NCBI GenBank assembly: GCA_015523645.1
Contig: WAJY01000019.1
Location: forward strand, 1 to 5,049
Direction: 5' to 3'
Origin: Geoglobus sp.
Lineage (GTDB): Archaea; Halobacteriota; Archaeoglobi; Archaeoglobales; Archaeoglobaceae
Length of the DNA stretch: 5,049 nt
Shown here: piece by piece, positions 4,998-5,049 of the stretch
Layout: every line of letters begins with the position of its first letter
How positions within the stretch are numbered: position 1 is the stretch's first letter
Position numbers and translations under genes: made by a program
The notes under the pieces: model-generated
The model's input: the letters and a program-made list of their open reading frames with translations, nothing else
Told to the model about the DNA's origin: nothing
The model's database searches: none

Positions 4998-5049
4998 TCA
5001 CTGAAGTACAAGCTTCCTTATCCCCTTCGGATCAAGCTCCTCTATGATC
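4998..5049 (-). CDS. C-terminal tip of an unidentified minus-strand gene (partial)
   Basis: Read on the minus strand from the right edge, the sequence gives IIEELDPKGIRKLVLQ and a TGA stop (complement of 4998-5000). The frame is open to the edge, richer in G and C than the preceding decayed region, and has normal-looking codons (GAG, AGG, AAG, CTT). The forward strand of the same stretch is closed by a stop. Too short to identify; it faces the rest of the window tail to tail. Confidence 0.4.
   Translation of the reverse strand, partial: IIEELDPKGIRKLVLQ

Overview
The window looks like euryarchaeal DNA, most probably from a hyperthermophile of the Archaeoglobales type (Archaeoglobus, Geoglobus or Ferroglobus). 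The signs are Shine-Dalgarno sites of the GGAGGT/GGTGA type, AT-rich TATA boxes with A-rich BRE-like flanks, a PGF-CTERM (archaeosortase-type) surface-anchor tail, and an adjacent pair of secreted dockerin and cohesin-dockerin proteins. The pair recalls the non-cellulosomal cohesin/dockerin proteins reported from Archaeoglobus fulgidus. The species is an inference; no database search was made.

Layout. Positions 1-182 hold the 3' end of a surface protein: a Thr-Pro stalk encoded by 30-bp tandem repeats, then PGF, a membrane span and a basic tail. Thirty bases later comes a 9-codon mini-ORF (213-242) with its own SD, then a 518-aa secreted protein (246-1802) with one invasin/Big_1-like and three NEW3/CARDB-like beta domains and a C-terminal dockerin. 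A 371-base gap (1803-2173) holds a T-rich terminator zone, two hairpins, a good TATA box, a potential structured RNA (11-bp stem closing a 45-base loop, 2045-2111), a second TATA-like box and an 8-codon mini-ORF (2151-2177). That mini-ORF overlaps the start of a 231-aa secreted cohesin-dockerin protein (2174-2869). The two dockerins share a 178-bp block with only two differences, both synonymous.

From 2870 to the right edge no intact gene is visible apart from the tip of a minus-strand gene (4998-5049). Positions 2983-4107 are the wreck of a DDE transposase, recognisable in pieces across all three forward frames. Positions 4139-4431 carry two coding-like fragments I cannot identify, and 4432-4997 shows nothing convincing.

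How the parts may work together (inference): the 231-aa protein can both offer a cohesin and dock through its dockerin, and the 518-aa protein can dock through an almost identical dockerin, so both should bind the same cohesin(s). The anchored upstream protein is a candidate cell-surface attachment point, but its N-terminal domains lie outside the window. The module would be a small calcium-dependent assembly outside the cell, without any visible glycosidase.
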